NCBI RefSeq assembly: GCF_028816475.1 | Contig: NZ_CP118247.1 | Coordinates: 1,550,001-1,614,000, forward strand | Direction of reading: 5' to 3' | Origin: Devosia rhodophyticola | GTDB taxonomy: Bacteria; Pseudomonadota; Alphaproteobacteria; Rhizobiales; Devosiaceae | DNA: 64,000 nt | In this document: positions 20,545 to 30,606 of the stretch, in pieces | Layout of the letters: each line of letters begins with the position of its first letter | How positions within the stretch are numbered: position 1 is the first letter of the stretch | The notes under the pieces: model-generated | Told to the model about the DNA's origin: nothing | What the model saw: only the letters and a program-made list of their open reading frames with translations | Databases searched by the model: none | Program-made: the position numbers and the translations under genes

Positions 20545-20832
20545 GGCGAATAACGTCACGCCGACTACCGTCGTGAAACCGGACATGCTGGCTGAAGGCT
20601 GGTCACGTGATCGGATAATCGGTAAGATTGTCAAGAAAGGCGTTCGTTGCATGCATGCGTCCCAATCCGAGGTGTATCTGGAACACGCTTTCGACAACAC
20701 CAAACGAAACCCTAAAAAATTCCTGCAAGTTGGGAAATGGCCCTGAGGGTCCATCCAGCTCTGACGGACACGGCGGTTGGCAAGACGCTCGATGAGGTTG
20801 AGAAAGTCTTGAACATAACGACCCGACGCTGA
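20545..20832 (+). pseudogene. C-terminal fragment of a DegT-type sugar aminotransferase
   Basis: One frame reads VVKPDMLAEGWSRDRIIG and SQSEVYLEHAFDNTKRNPKK, the end of the DegT/DnrJ/EryC1 family close to the dTDP-4-amino-sugar transaminase group. After a frameshift near 20740 a second frame gives VHPALTDTAVGKTLDEVEK to a stop at 20830, matching the LVHPTLTDxxI ending of that group. The PLP lysine domain is gone. It is not a copy of wbpE, so the locus once contained another amino-sugar pathway gene. Confidence 0.7.
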
Positions 20833-20842
20833 GGCAATCAAC

Positions 20843-22051
20843 ATGGGCCGCACGATGAATGAGAGCGCACAGATACATATGCACCCTAACCGAGAAACAA
20901 CGCAAACAGGGTCAGCAAAGCGGGTAAAAATCGAGTTTGCCAATACACTGCGTGGCGTCGCTGCCATGCTCGTCTTGATCTCGCACTATCTCGGTGTGTT
21001 TTGGACCAATCGAGATGCCGTTTCGCGCTACACCCTCTTACCGCCGCTGCCTAAAAATTTCTCAACGCCAACGCTCGTCGAGTGGCTGCATTTCAGTCCC
21101 TGGATCAACTGGGGCGCTCTAGGGGTAGGCCTTTTCTTTTTGATCAGCGGGTTCGTCATCCCTTTCTCGCTACTTAACAGAAATCGTTTCTCGTTTGCAA
21201 TTGCGCGCGCATTCCGATTACTTCCTACGTATGCCGCTGGATTTACCGTAACCCTGATTATATTGTTTTTAGGTACAAATTTGAGTGGAATTGAATGGCC
21301 ATTCAGTAATCCTGACATCATGATTCACTATATCCCGGGACTACGGGATCATTTTCAAACTCCAAATATTGATGGAATTATTTGGACTTTAGAAGTCGAG
21401 GTGAAATTTTACATCGTAGCAGCGATACTATCTTCATTTTTTATAAATAAAACTTTTGTTATTGTTTTGATGCCACTAATTTTGACTGTTTTTCAAAAAT
21501 CGTATTTCATCGTAGAACCTACTCTGGAAAGTTGGCATCCGATGATTGCGTGGGTGGCGCGACCGTTTGCATTGTCGGCACAATTTATGTGTCTGATGTT
21601 TATTGGCGCAACGCTGCACCTTCTATTCACTAAAAAGATATCAAGATATGTTGTCTTCCCATCTATACTAGTTCACTATATTTTATTCTCTTATTTGTGG
21701 TCTGATTTTCAGTCGAATGAATCAATTGGAGCATTCTTAGGTTATTCTGCTTCCATACCGATTTTTTTCATATGCATGCGGCTAGGGGAATATTTCCGGC
21801 CACATCCAATCACAGCTTTCTTTGCGGATATCAGTTACCCTCTCTACGTGGTGCATGCCGTGGCGGGCTATATACTAATGTATGCACTGTTATTGAGAGG
21901 TTGGGATTATGTTCCTGCGATACTCGCCGCCACCCTTTCTTCGGTAGCCATTGCCACAGCGATACATCATGTCATTGAGCTGCCGTCTCAGGCTGTTGGC
22001 CGTAGATACGCAAGGCGCATTGGATATAGGAAGCGTCGGTTTGAGCACTAG
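20843..22051 (+). CDS. acyltransferase family 3 membrane protein (OafA/YrhL type)
   Basis: Integral membrane O-acyltransferase of 402 residues with about ten hydrophobic segments, expected to acetylate the polysaccharide during assembly. The family's N-terminal signature is present: NTLRGVAAMLVLISHY, with the conserved Arg and His. GVGLFFLISGFVIPFSL follows, and a late YPLYVVHAVAGYIL segment contains the second conserved histidine region. The central part (about 21250-21780) is clearly richer in A+T than its neighbours, a sign of separate acquisition. It follows the aminotransferase relic by 11 bases. Confidence 0.9.
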   Translation: MGRTMNESAQIHMHPNRETTQTGSAKRVKIEFANTLRGVAAMLVLISHYLGVFWTNRDAVSRYTLLPPLPKNFSTPTLVEWLHFSPWINWGALGVGLFFLISGFVIPFSLLNRNRFSFAIARAFRLLPTYAAGFTVTLIILFLGTNLSGIEWPFSNPDIMIHYIPGLRDHFQTPNIDGIIWTLEVEVKFYIVAAILSSFFINKTFVIVLMPLILTVFQKSYFIVEPTLESWHPMIAWVARPFALSAQFMCLMFIGATLHLLFTKKISRYVVFPSILVHYILFSYLWSDFQSNESIGAFLGYSASIPIFFICMRLGEYFRPHPITAFFADISYPLYVVHAVAGYILMYALLLRGWDYVPAILAATLSSVAIATAIHHVIELPSQAVGRRYARRIGYRKRRFEH

Positions 22052-22180
22052 GCGAGTGGTGTTCGAATGTGCAACATCATCCATGGCACGCCGGTGTTTG
22101 GTTGCGCATTAGCGCGCTTGTTAGTATCAGAAAGCTCTGAACTCTGATCGCGCTGCAGGCGCTTAGCTATTGGAATTGAC

Positions 22181-23593
22181 TTGGAGATCACCCTTTCTTT
22201 TGTTCTGCTAGCAGGGTCGCTCTTCGGGATGTACCTGTACCGCAGAGACGCGCTTCACCCGGCATTCTGGACCAATCTCGGGTTCGTTGGATATGCGGTA
22301 GCGGGGTTTTACTATTCTGCGTTTGGGTATCAGAACGCCACGTTTCTCAACCTGGCAGGGTTTGACGCCGAGGGCCGCCGGGGCTGGTTTGTGATGGCGC
22401 TGCTAATTGCAGCGATTGGGCTTATTGTGTTCAATCTCGGATTCAAGCTGGGCGACCGGCACTCAGGCCCTCTAAAAAAGAGCAGCGTGAAAGAAGCTCT
22501 GCCTGCCCCTGTCTTGGTATTCGGCAAGGTATCTGCAGTGGCTTTGATACTTTTGGGCTTGGCATATTATTTCTATTTCGCCGACAGGGTCGCTGGCGGA
22601 GTCATGCCGATGATCGGCCAGGTCGGTGCATATCCGCACCTGGTCGCTGCAGCGGGGTTAAGCGCACTTCCATTTCATTTTGTCTACGGTGGGGCGCTGC
22701 TGTGGTTGCTGACGTGGATACAGGATAGGCGACTGAATTGGCTGAGCCTGGCCTTCGTGCCCGTGGCTGCCCTCGTAATACTGTCAACCGGCCGCATAGC
22801 CTACGCCAATGCATACCTTTTCTCGGCATTATTGTTTTTCGTATATGTCACGAGAGGTTATGCGGGCTGGAAAACCTTCGGCAGTAGTTTGGTCGTATTA
22901 TTGCCAATTAATGTTGGATACTATTTTTTCCGAGAATATACGAGCTATGCATATATTGGGAAGCCGGAACAATTTCCTTTATTCGCCGATCCGGTTCCAA
23001 ATTTTACATCGACTCCTTCCATATTTGGTAACTTATCGCCCGTTATGGAGAAGATGGAATATGTATTCCGCGCCCTTATTGGCGGCGGAAACGTGCCGGA
23101 TTTGCAGCAAATTATTTTAATCGTCCATGGACTTATTGAGAAACGTTTGCAATTAACCTACGGCACCACTTTCTTCGATTGGATAATCAATTTGGCCGGC
23201 TCGCGCGTGGGTGAGCCCGATGCGGCGCCACTGTCGGTTGGGTATCGAATCCTTAATGCATATTTTCCCGAAAAAAACGGCGGGCCAACTCCGGGGATCA
23301 TCGGCGAAACCATCCTGAACTTTGGCTTCCTTGCACCCTTGGCAATTTTTTGCATCGCGTATTGCATGACACGCATCTATGCCGTCATAAACAACTCTAG
23401 GTCTTTATTGATACAACTTCTCTACTGCATCTTCCTCGTGTCCATCTGGGCGTTGCTGATTAAAGTAGATTCGTCTCTTCTGGATGGTTACCTCTGGATG
23501 ATCGTCCCAATTTCTCTGTGTTGGGTGAGTTTGGTCATAATGAGCAAAGTGGTGACGCCACGTGATCCAACAGTTGACCCCTACCCAGAGTGA
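22181..23593 (+). CDS. Wzy-like O-antigen/oligosaccharide repeat-unit polymerase
   Basis: A 470-residue polytopic membrane protein with about eleven hydrophobic segments and a large hydrophilic loop near residues 255-400. That loop contains TYGTTFFDWIINLAGSR and GPTPGIIGETILNFGFL, an arrangement seen in the O-antigen polymerase family. It would join repeat units in the periplasm after Wzx export. The apparent start is TTG 22181 with a GGA upstream; the first ATG in frame is 48 bases later. Wzy proteins diverge strongly, so identity rests on topology, the loop motifs and location. It is the last gene of the locus. Confidence 0.75.
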   Translation: MEITLSFVLLAGSLFGMYLYRRDALHPAFWTNLGFVGYAVAGFYYSAFGYQNATFLNLAGFDAEGRRGWFVMALLIAAIGLIVFNLGFKLGDRHSGPLKKSSVKEALPAPVLVFGKVSAVALILLGLAYYFYFADRVAGGVMPMIGQVGAYPHLVAAAGLSALPFHFVYGGALLWLLTWIQDRRLNWLSLAFVPVAALVILSTGRIAYANAYLFSALLFFVYVTRGYAGWKTFGSSLVVLLPINVGYYFFREYTSYAYIGKPEQFPLFADPVPNFTSTPSIFGNLSPVMEKMEYVFRALIGGGNVPDLQQIILIVHGLIEKRLQLTYGTTFFDWIINLAGSRVGEPDAAPLSVGYRILNAYFPEKNGGPTPGIIGETILNFGFLAPLAIFCIAYCMTRIYAVINNSRSLLIQLLYCIFLVSIWALLIKVDSSLLDGYLWMIVPISLCWVSLVIMSKVVTPRDPTVDPYPE

Positions 23594-24107
23594 ATTCCCG
23601 ACGGTGCGGCTGGCCTTGCTCTGGAAGCTGTCGTCCGTCTCCAGAGTGCCTGTGGGATGAGAAGTGGCAGGAGTGCCGAGTGTTGCCGAACGACGACGCG
23701 CTAACGCGTTTCAGACCGATGACATCATGCTGTGTGAGCGGATAGGCTGGAGCGTTCAATTACACGCCTGGAGCAGACCTCAAACGACGAAGCTCCATCG
23801 TTTCGGTTCAGTGCAGCAACGTAGCCAACGCACCCCAGAACGGACCGTTCGCACCCCGAAGGGGCGATGCCTTTTCAGGAAGGTATCAAAGGCGAAAAAT
23901 ATGTCGGCGCCCTGTATCAACGCATAGGCGCCGGTCGGCGTGGCACTCGAATTTATCGCAATTGTTCTATGTCACGTAACGGCACCCGAATGGCGGCCGG
24001 TGGTATCACCAATTCGTCGTCTCTCCAAAACACGACTGCAAAATGGCTTTGACAGGTTACCGCATATGTGCACAGGTAGGACGTCCAACCTTTGAAGCGA
24101 GCCGCCT
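23594..24107. other. gene-poor stretch before the GntR gene
   Basis: These 514 bases carry only short frames that resemble nothing I know. They mark the boundary between the polysaccharide locus and the sulfatase cassette. The promoter of the GntR gene should lie near 24050-24100, but no clear hexamers stand out. Confidence 0.4.
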
Positions 24108-24824
24108 ATGTCCCGCAGTTCCAGCGCCATGATCGTCAGGTATCTCAGCGATGCCGAGTTGGGCTCAGGTGCCAAGCTGCCAGCCGAAATCGATATGGCC
24201 AAGGAACTGGGGCTCAGCCGGAACTCTATCCGCGAGGCCTATGCGACCCTGACGGCGCAAGGTGTGCTGATCCGCAAGCACGGCATCGGCACCTTCGTCG
24301 CCCGCCCCCCGATCATGAACAATCTGATCAACGGACCGACCTTTTGGGGCATGGTGCAAATGACAGGAGCAGACCCTTCGCTGCGCGAATTGGTCAGAGA
24401 CCGGGTGGCCGCTAACGAGGAATTGGCGACCCAGATGGACATCCCGCCCAAAACCGAAGTCGTGCATCTGCGCTGGCTGTTCTGCGCCAACGACCAGCCA
24501 GTGGTCCTGATCGATCACTATCTTGCACCCCATATCCGCAGCGACAACATAGATTGGCAGGCAAGCCACAACCTACTGGCAGCACTAGCCGATCAGATCG
24601 GTGGCGAAGGCGCCGAGCTGGAAACCTGGAACACAGCGATCAATGCCACTGAAGAAGAAGCCACGATTTTGAACGTGGCTCTGGGAAAAGCGATCCTTTA
24701 TGGCTCGGTCCGCGTGCACGATGCTCGCGGTCGCATCCCCATCGTTTCGCGTCACTGGTCCAATCCCAAGTTATTTTCGATCGCCCATCGGCTGCCAATC
24801 TCAGCAATGCAGTTGAGCGTATAA
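24108..24824 (+). CDS. GntR/HutC-family transcriptional regulator
   Basis: A 238-residue regulator. The N-terminal winged helix spans about residues 1-66 (AKELGLSRNSIREAYATL and GVLIRKHGIGTFVA), and a UTRA-type ligand domain follows, ending GRIPIVSRHW. HutC-group proteins normally repress a neighbouring uptake or catabolic operon until a small ligand binds. It precedes the ABC transporter by 58 bases on the same strand and is the obvious candidate regulator of the cassette 24883-29666. Confidence 0.88.
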   Translation: MSRSSSAMIVRYLSDAELGSGAKLPAEIDMAKELGLSRNSIREAYATLTAQGVLIRKHGIGTFVARPPIMNNLINGPTFWGMVQMTGADPSLRELVRDRVAANEELATQMDIPPKTEVVHLRWLFCANDQPVVLIDHYLAPHIRSDNIDWQASHNLLAALADQIGGEGAELETWNTAINATEEEATILNVALGKAILYGSVRVHDARGRIPIVSRHWSNPKLFSIAHRLPISAMQLSV

Positions 24825-24882
24825 CTGATTTCTATGGACGTTACTGACAAGTTTAGCCACACAACCAACACGGGAGAATAAG

Positions 24883-25863
24883 ATGACCACACGGCGTAAA
24901 TTCACCACAATACTTGGAATGGCAGCACTTACGGCAGCGCTGGGCGGCACGATCTCTGCCTACGCGGCGGACATGGCGACGGTCCGGATCGGGGTCGACC
25001 CCTATACCACCGGTGCCCAGATATGGGTGGCAAAGGAGAGTGGCTTTTTCGAAGCGCATGGCATCGACGCGCAGATATCGACCTATGCAACCGGCATCGA
25101 GGGGCTGGACGCCACACTGACCGGAAACGCAGATATCGGCGTCGGGCTGGATTTCCCGACCGCGCTTCGGATGCAATCCAAGCAAATGACAATCCTTGCT
25201 GCGATCTTTGCATCGAACCCCGGCTGGCACAAACTGGCGGTTGCAGCAGATATTCAGAGCGCCGCTGATCTGAAGGGGAAGAGTTTCGGCATTGCCACAG
25301 GCACCGCGCAGCATCTGGTAACGATCAAGTATCTCGAGCAGCAGGGACTGACGCCGGATGATTACACGCTCGTGCCATTTTCCAGCCTGGTCGAAATCGT
25401 CGCATCGCTGAAGGCGGGTCGGATCGATGGTGGATTCGTTTGGGCGGACGGTGTCAAGATGGCGACCGACACCCCTGGCATCCACATTCTGACCGACGAC
25501 TCGGCCGCAAAGCTGCGCCAGTGGGCCTATGTCAGCGCCAACACACCTTTTGCCAAGAATAACCGCGAGACGGTGGTTAACGTTCTAAAGGCGATGAACG
25601 ACGCAACGGAGTTCCTGAAATCGAATCCTGACGAAGCGGCGGCAATGATCGCGAAGAATACCAAGGCGCCGCAGGACAGCGTGAGAAAGCTCCTGGACTT
25701 GAATACGTTCCAGCTCGACCTGACTGACGACGAACGTACTGGTTTCGGAGTCATCGCCGATTTTGCCTCCGGCGTCATCAAGACACCAGTCAACTTTGAT
25801 ACCGCAGTCGACCCAAGTTATCTCGAAGAAGCGGTCCCCAGTGCCGTCACGTTGTCGAAGTGA
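24883..25863 (+). CDS. ABC transporter substrate-binding protein (SsuA/TauA/NMT1 type)
   Basis: Periplasmic binding protein of 326 residues. A Sec-type signal peptide starts [20 protein letters not shown] and should be cut after SAYA-AD, near residue 28. The mature part has the NMT1/SsuA layout: [36 protein letters not shown] and [27 protein letters not shown]-like Shine-Dalgarno sequence precedes ATG 24883. These proteins bind sulfonates, sulfate esters, taurine or related anions; the arylsulfatase downstream favours a sulfate ester. Confidence 0.88.
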   Translation: MTTRRKFTTILGMAALTAALGGTISAYAADMATVRIGVDPYTTGAQIWVAKESGFFEAHGIDAQISTYATGIEGLDATLTGNADIGVGLDFPTALRMQSKQMTILAAIFASNPGWHKLAVAADIQSAADLKGKSFGIATGTAQHLVTIKYLEQQGLTPDDYTLVPFSSLVEIVASLKAGRIDGGFVWADGVKMATDTPGIHILTDDSAAKLRQWAYVSANTPFAKNNRETVVNVLKAMNDATEFLKSNPDEAAAMIAKNTKAPQDSVRKLLDLNTFQLDLTDDERTGFGVIADFASGVIKTPVNFDTAVDPSYLEEAVPSAVTLSK

Positions 25864-26660
25864 CGGCGGCTCGGGACACCGCTGCGATCGACTTCCGCGA
25901 CGTCGGCATGGCCTATCCCGGCCAGGCCAAGGGATCGGAACTGATCCTGGCCGAACTTTCGTTGAGCATTCCCGAGGGCGAGTTTTTTGTCCTCGTGGGG
26001 CCCAGCGGGTCAGGCAAGTCGACCCTGCTAAAGTTGATCGCCGGCACCGCGTTTCCAACCGAAGGCGAGGTCAAGACCTTTGATCAGGACATCCATGGCC
26101 CCGACCGCCAACGCGGCATGGTATTTCAGTCGGTCGAAGGACCTCTGTTTGATTGGCTGACAGTGGAGGAGAATGTCGGTTTTGGCCCAAAGATGGCTGG
26201 CGCCGATGGTGCAACGCGCAGGGCGACGGCTCAGCGCTTTATCGACATGGTGGGGCTCAAGGGACACGAGCACAAATATCCATCGGAGTTGTCGGGCGGT
26301 ATGAAGCAGCGGGTGCAGATCGCCCGCACCTTGGCCGCCGACCCAAAGGTGGTGCTACTCGACGAGCCATTCGCGGCCCTCGACGCACTGACGCGAAGGG
26401 TTTTGCAACGCGAGATTGCGCGGATATGGACTGAGACCGGGCGCACCTTCCTTTATGTCACCCATGACATCCGCGAGGCTGTATTGCTGGGTCAGCGCAT
26501 CGGTGTGATGAGCCGCGGGCCGCGCGCCAGCATCCGAAACATCTATGATATCGACCTGCCCTATCCACGCGACGACCTTGACAGCCGCTTTGCCGAGATC
26601 GTGCGCAAACTGGAAGGCGACATTGAACGGGAGGCTTCGGGGCAATGGGACGAAATGTAA
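25860..26660 (+). CDS. ABC transporter ATP-binding protein (SsuB/TauB type)
   Basis: ATPase of the importer, 266 residues, starting at GTG 25860, which overlaps the previous stop (GTGA). Walker A is [11 protein letters not shown] near residues 48-58, the Q-loop is [19 protein letters not shown], the signature is [15 protein letters not shown], and Walker B is [12 protein letters not shown]. The HTHDIREA-type switch region is [12 protein letters not shown]. It overlaps the permease gene by 16 bases. Confidence 0.93.
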   Translation: MTAARDTAAIDFRDVGMAYPGQAKGSELILAELSLSIPEGEFFVLVGPSGSGKSTLLKLIAGTAFPTEGEVKTFDQDIHGPDRQRGMVFQSVEGPLFDWLTVEENVGFGPKMAGADGATRRATAQRFIDMVGLKGHEHKYPSELSGGMKQRVQIARTLAADPKVVLLDEPFAALDALTRRVLQREIARIWTETGRTFLYVTHDIREAVLLGQRIGVMSRGPRASIRNIYDIDLPYPRDDLDSRFAEIVRKLEGDIEREASGQWDEM

Positions 26661-27412
26661 GCGCAGGCCTGTCGCTGGCTTCGGTATTCGGCTTTATGCT
26701 GATCTGGCAATTGGGCGCGATGTGGCTAAATGATCCGCTCTTTCTGCCGAGGCCTTGGGACGTTATCACCGGCGCTGCTGAACTGGTTAGCGACGGCACA
26801 CTGATATCGTCGATGGCAATCTCGATGATGCGCATTCTGGCGGGCTGGTTGCTTGGCAGTATCGTGGCGATCCCGCTCGGCCTGTGGGTCGGCACCTCCC
26901 ATGCCGCACGGGCCATAGTAGACCCATTCATCCACTTCTTCCGGTTTGTTCCCGCCATCGCACTGGTGACACTGTTCATCGTCTGGTTCGGCGTCGGCGA
27001 GATGTCAAAAATCCTGCTGATCGCCTATGCGACGACCTTTATTGTCATGGTCAACACTGCATCCGGCGTAGGCGCGATCCCACAGGAGAAGATCGACGCC
27101 GCGCGATGCCTGGGTGCAAACCGGCGGCAGACCTTCACCCAGATCGTGGTACCAGCCTCCATCCCGTCAATCTATATCGGCATGCGCTTGGCGCTTGCCT
27201 CGTCCTTTCTGGTTATCGTGGCTGCGGAGATGCTGGCCGCAAGTTCCGGTCTCGGATACATCATCTGGACCTCACGGCTCTACTTCCGCATCGACTGGAT
27301 GTTCGCCGCCATCATACTCTTGGGCGCACTCGGATTTCTCACCGATCGGGTTTGGAAGATGCTGGGCCGTGAGGCGTTGAACCGTTACCTGCGCGATGCC
27401 GCGAAATACTGA
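26645..27412 (+). CDS. ABC transporter permease (SsuC/TauC type)
   Basis: Inner-membrane subunit of 255 residues with about six hydrophobic segments. The cytoplasmic EAA loop that docks the ATPase is [20 protein letters not shown] followed by [11 protein letters not shown]. The start ATG 26645 lies inside the ATPase gene. With the two genes before it, it forms a complete importer, and the sulfatase gene follows after 19 bases. Confidence 0.92.
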   Translation: MGRNVSAGLSLASVFGFMLIWQLGAMWLNDPLFLPRPWDVITGAAELVSDGTLISSMAISMMRILAGWLLGSIVAIPLGLWVGTSHAARAIVDPFIHFFRFVPAIALVTLFIVWFGVGEMSKILLIAYATTFIVMVNTASGVGAIPQEKIDAARCLGANRRQTFTQIVVPASIPSIYIGMRLALASSFLVIVAAEMLAASSGLGYIIWTSRLYFRIDWMFAAIILLGALGFLTDRVWKMLGREALNRYLRDAAKY

Positions 27413-27431
27413 TAAAGTGGAATAACATGCA

Positions 27432-29666
27432 ATGACCGATACCATTGATCCAATCAGCCGCATCGGCCGCACCCATGTTGAAAGCGCCGCTTGGTTCGAA
27501 CGCCGCCCGCGCCCACCGGAAGGCGCACCGAATGTCATCTACGTAGTGCTTGACGATGTCGGCTACAGTGATCTTGGTTGCTTTGGATCGACTATCGAGA
27601 CGCCGAGTTTTGATTCTCTTGCCGACCGCGGTCTGCGCTATGCGAATTTCCATACGACCACACTGTGCTCACCGACACGCGCCAGCCTGTTGACCGGGCG
27701 CAATCACCACTCGGTCGGCATGCGCTATCTGGCTAATCTCGACATGGGCTGGCCCTCGGGGCGCGGCGCGATCAGCCACCGTGCGGCTACGATTGCGGAA
27801 ATGTTGAAGGACACCGGCTATTCCACCTTCGCCATCGGCAAATGGCACTTGGCCCCTACCGAAGACGCCAGCGCTGCCGGCCCGTTCGATCAATGGCCTC
27901 TTGGGCGCGGGTTTGAGAGGTTCTATGGTTTCATGAACGGCGGCACGGATCAGTACCACCCTGAATTGGTAGAAGATAATCATCTGATTGAACCGCCGAA
28001 AACACCGGCCGAGGGCTATCATCTTTCGGAAGACCTGATCGACCGCGCCATTGGGACGCTTAGAAACCAGATATCGCTGACACCGAATAAGCCGTTCTTC
28101 ATGCATCTCTGCTTCGGCGCGGGGCATTTCCCGCATCAGGCCCCGCCCGACATGATCGCCAAATATAAGGGCCACTTCTCGGCTGGCTGGGACGCCGAGC
28201 GCGACCGACGGCTAAAAAAGCAGAAGGCGATGGGCCTGGTTCCATCAAACACCGACCTACCCGAACGCAATCCCGGCGTCGCCGCGTGGGACCAGCTAAG
28301 CGCCGACGAAAAGACAGTGTTCGAGCGAATGCAGGAGGTCTATGCGGGTTTCCTTGACTACACGGACCAACAGTTCGGGCGGCTTCTAGCGTTCCTTGAC
28401 GAAACCGGTCGCCGCGACAATACGTTGATCGTGCTGATTTCGGACAACGGCGCCTCGACCGACTGCGGCCATGACGGCACCGAAAACGTGCTGAAATGGT
28501 TCAACCAAATCCCCGACAGTGCCGAGGTAAGCCTTTCGGTTCTGGAAAGACTCGGGACCGAGGAGAGTTTTGGCAATTATCCCTGGGGCTGGGCGCAGGC
28601 GTCCAACACGCCATTGAAGCTTTACAAGTCCTTCGCCCACGGCGGCGGGGTGCGCGATCCGATGATCGTGTCCTGGCCAAAACGGATGTTGAAGGGCGGC
28701 GGTGTTCGGCAACAGTTTCACCATGTCGTCGACATTACACCCACGGTGCTGGAGGTCTGTGGCGTGACAGCGCCGGAAACCTATCGTGGCATCGCCCAAC
28801 TGCCGATTCACGGCACCAGCTTTGCCTATACGTTCGAAGATGCCGATCAGCCGACGCGCAAGGTGACGCAGTATTTCGAAATGTACGGTCACCGATCCAT
28901 CTGGCACAAGGGCTGGAAAGCGGTGACAAAACACGTCTCGGGCTCGTCTTTTGAGACCGAAAAGTGGGAACTTTATCACCTCGACAATGATTTTTCAGAA
29001 GTGCACGACTTGGCCGAAAGCGCGCCCGAAAAGCTTCAGGAAATGAAGGAACGCTGGTGGGCAGAAGCCGGAAAATACGATGTAATGCCGCTCGACGACC
29101 GAATTACTCTGTTCAAGCCCGATCCAAAGCCCGGTTCGATCCGGGGCCACCAGTCCTACGAATATTTCCCGCCCCTTGACGCGATCCCGGGCGAGGCAGC
29201 GCCCCTGACGCAGGATGTTAGCCACCGCATCGACGTGACGTTATCACGCTCCGGCCGTGGCAATGGGCCGCTTGTTGCCTTTGGCAACATGCAGGGTGGC
29301 TATGCACTGTTCATCGCCGACAATCGCTTAATTTATGCCTATAATCACGTCGGTGACCTAACGCATATCGTCTCTGACTGCGAAGTTCCCGATGGCGATA
29401 CGGAGCTGTCCTTCGTCTTTTCTCGTACCGGGCCGATGATGGGGCGTGGCGAAGTGTTGATCGAGGGAAAATCGGTCGGACTGGGCGCATTGGACAAAAC
29501 GCTAATCCGTCTGTCGCTATCACCGCTGCGGATTGGTGGCACCAACATGCCCCCGGTCAGCCCACGGATGGCAGGCCACCCACAATTTGAAGGGGTCATT
29601 CACCGTGTTGGGTTTGCCCTAGGCCTTGATCGTGGAAGGACGCCCGAGACGCTCGACGTCGACTGA
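27432..29666 (+). CDS. arylsulfatase (formylglycine-dependent, type I)
   Basis: Alkaline-phosphatase-fold sulfatase of 744 residues. The metal-binding VVLDDVGYSDLGCFG has Asp41-Asp42. The modification site is Cys79 in LCSPTRASLLTGR, the C-x-P-x-R core that is converted to formylglycine. AIGKWHL and ISDNGAS provide further active-site residues. No signal peptide is seen, consistent with a cytoplasmic enzyme acting after import. About 150 residues at the C-terminus form an extra beta-rich-looking domain. Its operon with an SsuABC-type importer resembles the ats organisation of Pseudomonas and suggests sulfate-ester scavenging. The true substrate is unknown; choline-sulfatase is less likely from the motifs. 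Confidence 0.92.
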   Translation: MTDTIDPISRIGRTHVESAAWFERRPRPPEGAPNVIYVVLDDVGYSDLGCFGSTIETPSFDSLADRGLRYANFHTTTLCSPTRASLLTGRNHHSVGMRYLANLDMGWPSGRGAISHRAATIAEMLKDTGYSTFAIGKWHLAPTEDASAAGPFDQWPLGRGFERFYGFMNGGTDQYHPELVEDNHLIEPPKTPAEGYHLSEDLIDRAIGTLRNQISLTPNKPFFMHLCFGAGHFPHQAPPDMIAKYKGHFSAGWDAERDRRLKKQKAMGLVPSNTDLPERNPGVAAWDQLSADEKTVFERMQEVYAGFLDYTDQQFGRLLAFLDETGRRDNTLIVLISDNGASTDCGHDGTENVLKWFNQIPDSAEVSLSVLERLGTEESFGNYPWGWAQASNTPLKLYKSFAHGGGVRDPMIVSWPKRMLKGGGVRQQFHHVVDITPTVLEVCGVTAPETYRGIAQLPIHGTSFAYTFEDADQPTRKVTQYFEMYGHRSIWHKGWKAVTKHVSGSSFETEKWELYHLDNDFSEVHDLAESAPEKLQEMKERWWAEAGKYDVMPLDDRITLFKPDPKPGSIRGHQSYEYFPPLDAIPGEAAPLTQDVSHRIDVTLSRSGRGNGPLVAFGNMQGGYALFIADNRLIYAYNHVGDLTHIVSDCEVPDGDTELSFVFSRTGPMMGRGEVLIEGKSVGLGALDKTLIRLSLSPLRIGGTNMPPVSPRMAGHPQFEGVIHRVGFALGLDRGRTPETLDVD

Positions 29667-29738
29667 AACGTCGGCGTCAGAGTCGAACACCGAGCAACCT
29701 AAATTATTTCTTCCGGAAACTGCTAATTCTGGGCCGCA

Positions 29739-29757
29739 CCCTGAGATCCTCAGGGTC
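29739..29757 (+). terminator. stem-loop downstream of the arylsulfatase
   Basis: ACCCTGAG at 29739-29746 pairs perfectly with CTCAGGGT at 29750-29757 around a 3-base loop, 72 bases after the sulfatase stop. There is no T-run, so it could terminate weakly or protect the 3' end of the mRNA. Confidence 0.45.
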
Positions 29758-29782
29758 TGAGCGATATTCAATTTCGCTCTTA

Positions 29783-29802
29783 TGATTGCGTACCCGCAAT
29801 CA
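29783..29802. repeat. 8-bp inverted repeat
   Basis: TGATTGCG at 29783-29790 pairs with CGCAATCA at 29795-29802 around a 4-base loop. It is the second stem-loop after the sulfatase operon; the role is unknown. Confidence 0.4.
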
Positions 29803-30346
29803 CTTTCAATGCCCGACGACGCGGCATGAAAGTTGCCGTTTGGAACGACAAGATGAGCATAAAAAATGCAATCCAACAATTGCAATAATTTGATATCCAA
29901 TCGGTATGAATATTACTACGCTCATTTAAATAACAAATAGGGTAACGACTGCACAAAAATATGCCAACTCGAGAAATATCACGAAATTAATTTGACGCGT
30001 TGTAGTAAAATTCGTGTTCAATTTCATTTTTGTTTCGTAAAATGCCATCCGTCCCGCCAGCCTCCTGACTAATTAGAGTGGTCCCGGTCAACTCGAATGC
30101 GTCGCTGCTGGGTGAGGCTCTTGCTACTGGCACGAAGCTGGTCGACGTCCTCGGCAATGGACGCGCACCCTGACTTGGCAGTAGCTATGCCTGGATCATT
30201 CCGCTGAAGTCAGTTGGCAAGTGGAATAGCGCGGACATCGGGAGCCTGTAGCGGCACATCGGCGGCACACTCGACACGATTCGAACGTTTAGCCTTGCCT
30301 GAGGAGCAGCGCAATTTTCCACGATCACCATTTAGAAAAAGCCCCG

Positions 30347-30375
30347 TTGCACACCGCCCCGACTTTGGTTAGGTT
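30347..30375 (+). promoter_or_regulatory. possible sigma-70 promoter of tRNA-Arg
   Basis: TTGCAC at 30347-30352 and TAGGTT at 30370-30375 are separated by 17 bases, about 37 bases before the mature tRNA. The match to consensus is moderate. Confidence 0.4.
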
Positions 30376-30412
30376 GCACCCCATTCAGCCGGACCGACAT
30401 GGCCCGCCAAAT

Positions 30413-30491
<79 letters not shown>

Positions 30492-30536
30492 AAAATCAAC
30501 AAGTTAGATGAATTATAGGTTTTGACGAATTCGCTT

Positions 30537-30556
30537 AACTCACCAATAACTCACCA
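30537..30556 (+). repeat. left copy of a 20-bp subterminal repeat (probable integrase arm site)
   Basis: AACTCACCA occurs twice with an 11-base period, and the whole 20-bp unit is repeated exactly and in the same orientation at 46703-46722 near the other end. Placement just inside both att sites fits arm-type binding sites of a tyrosine integrase. Confidence 0.65.
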
Positions 30557-30606
30557 ATCTTGTTCGAATGAACTGGCGATTTGGGCCACCGACCAGTTGG
30601 CCGACA

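Larger units (their letters stand above)
29667..30412. other. gene-free region between sulfatase and tRNA-Arg
   Basis: About 750 bases with no credible gene. It holds two hairpins just after the sulfatase and an A+T-rich stretch (29860-30040). A stretch at 30100-30310 looks like decayed coding sequence (for example SLLGEALATGTKLVDVLGNG interrupted by stops), but I cannot name the ancestor. Confidence 0.45.

Noticed and set aside
30100..30310. Possible decayed enzyme fragment before tRNA-Arg
   Set aside because: Short readable stretches are broken by stops and I could not match them to a family with confidence.
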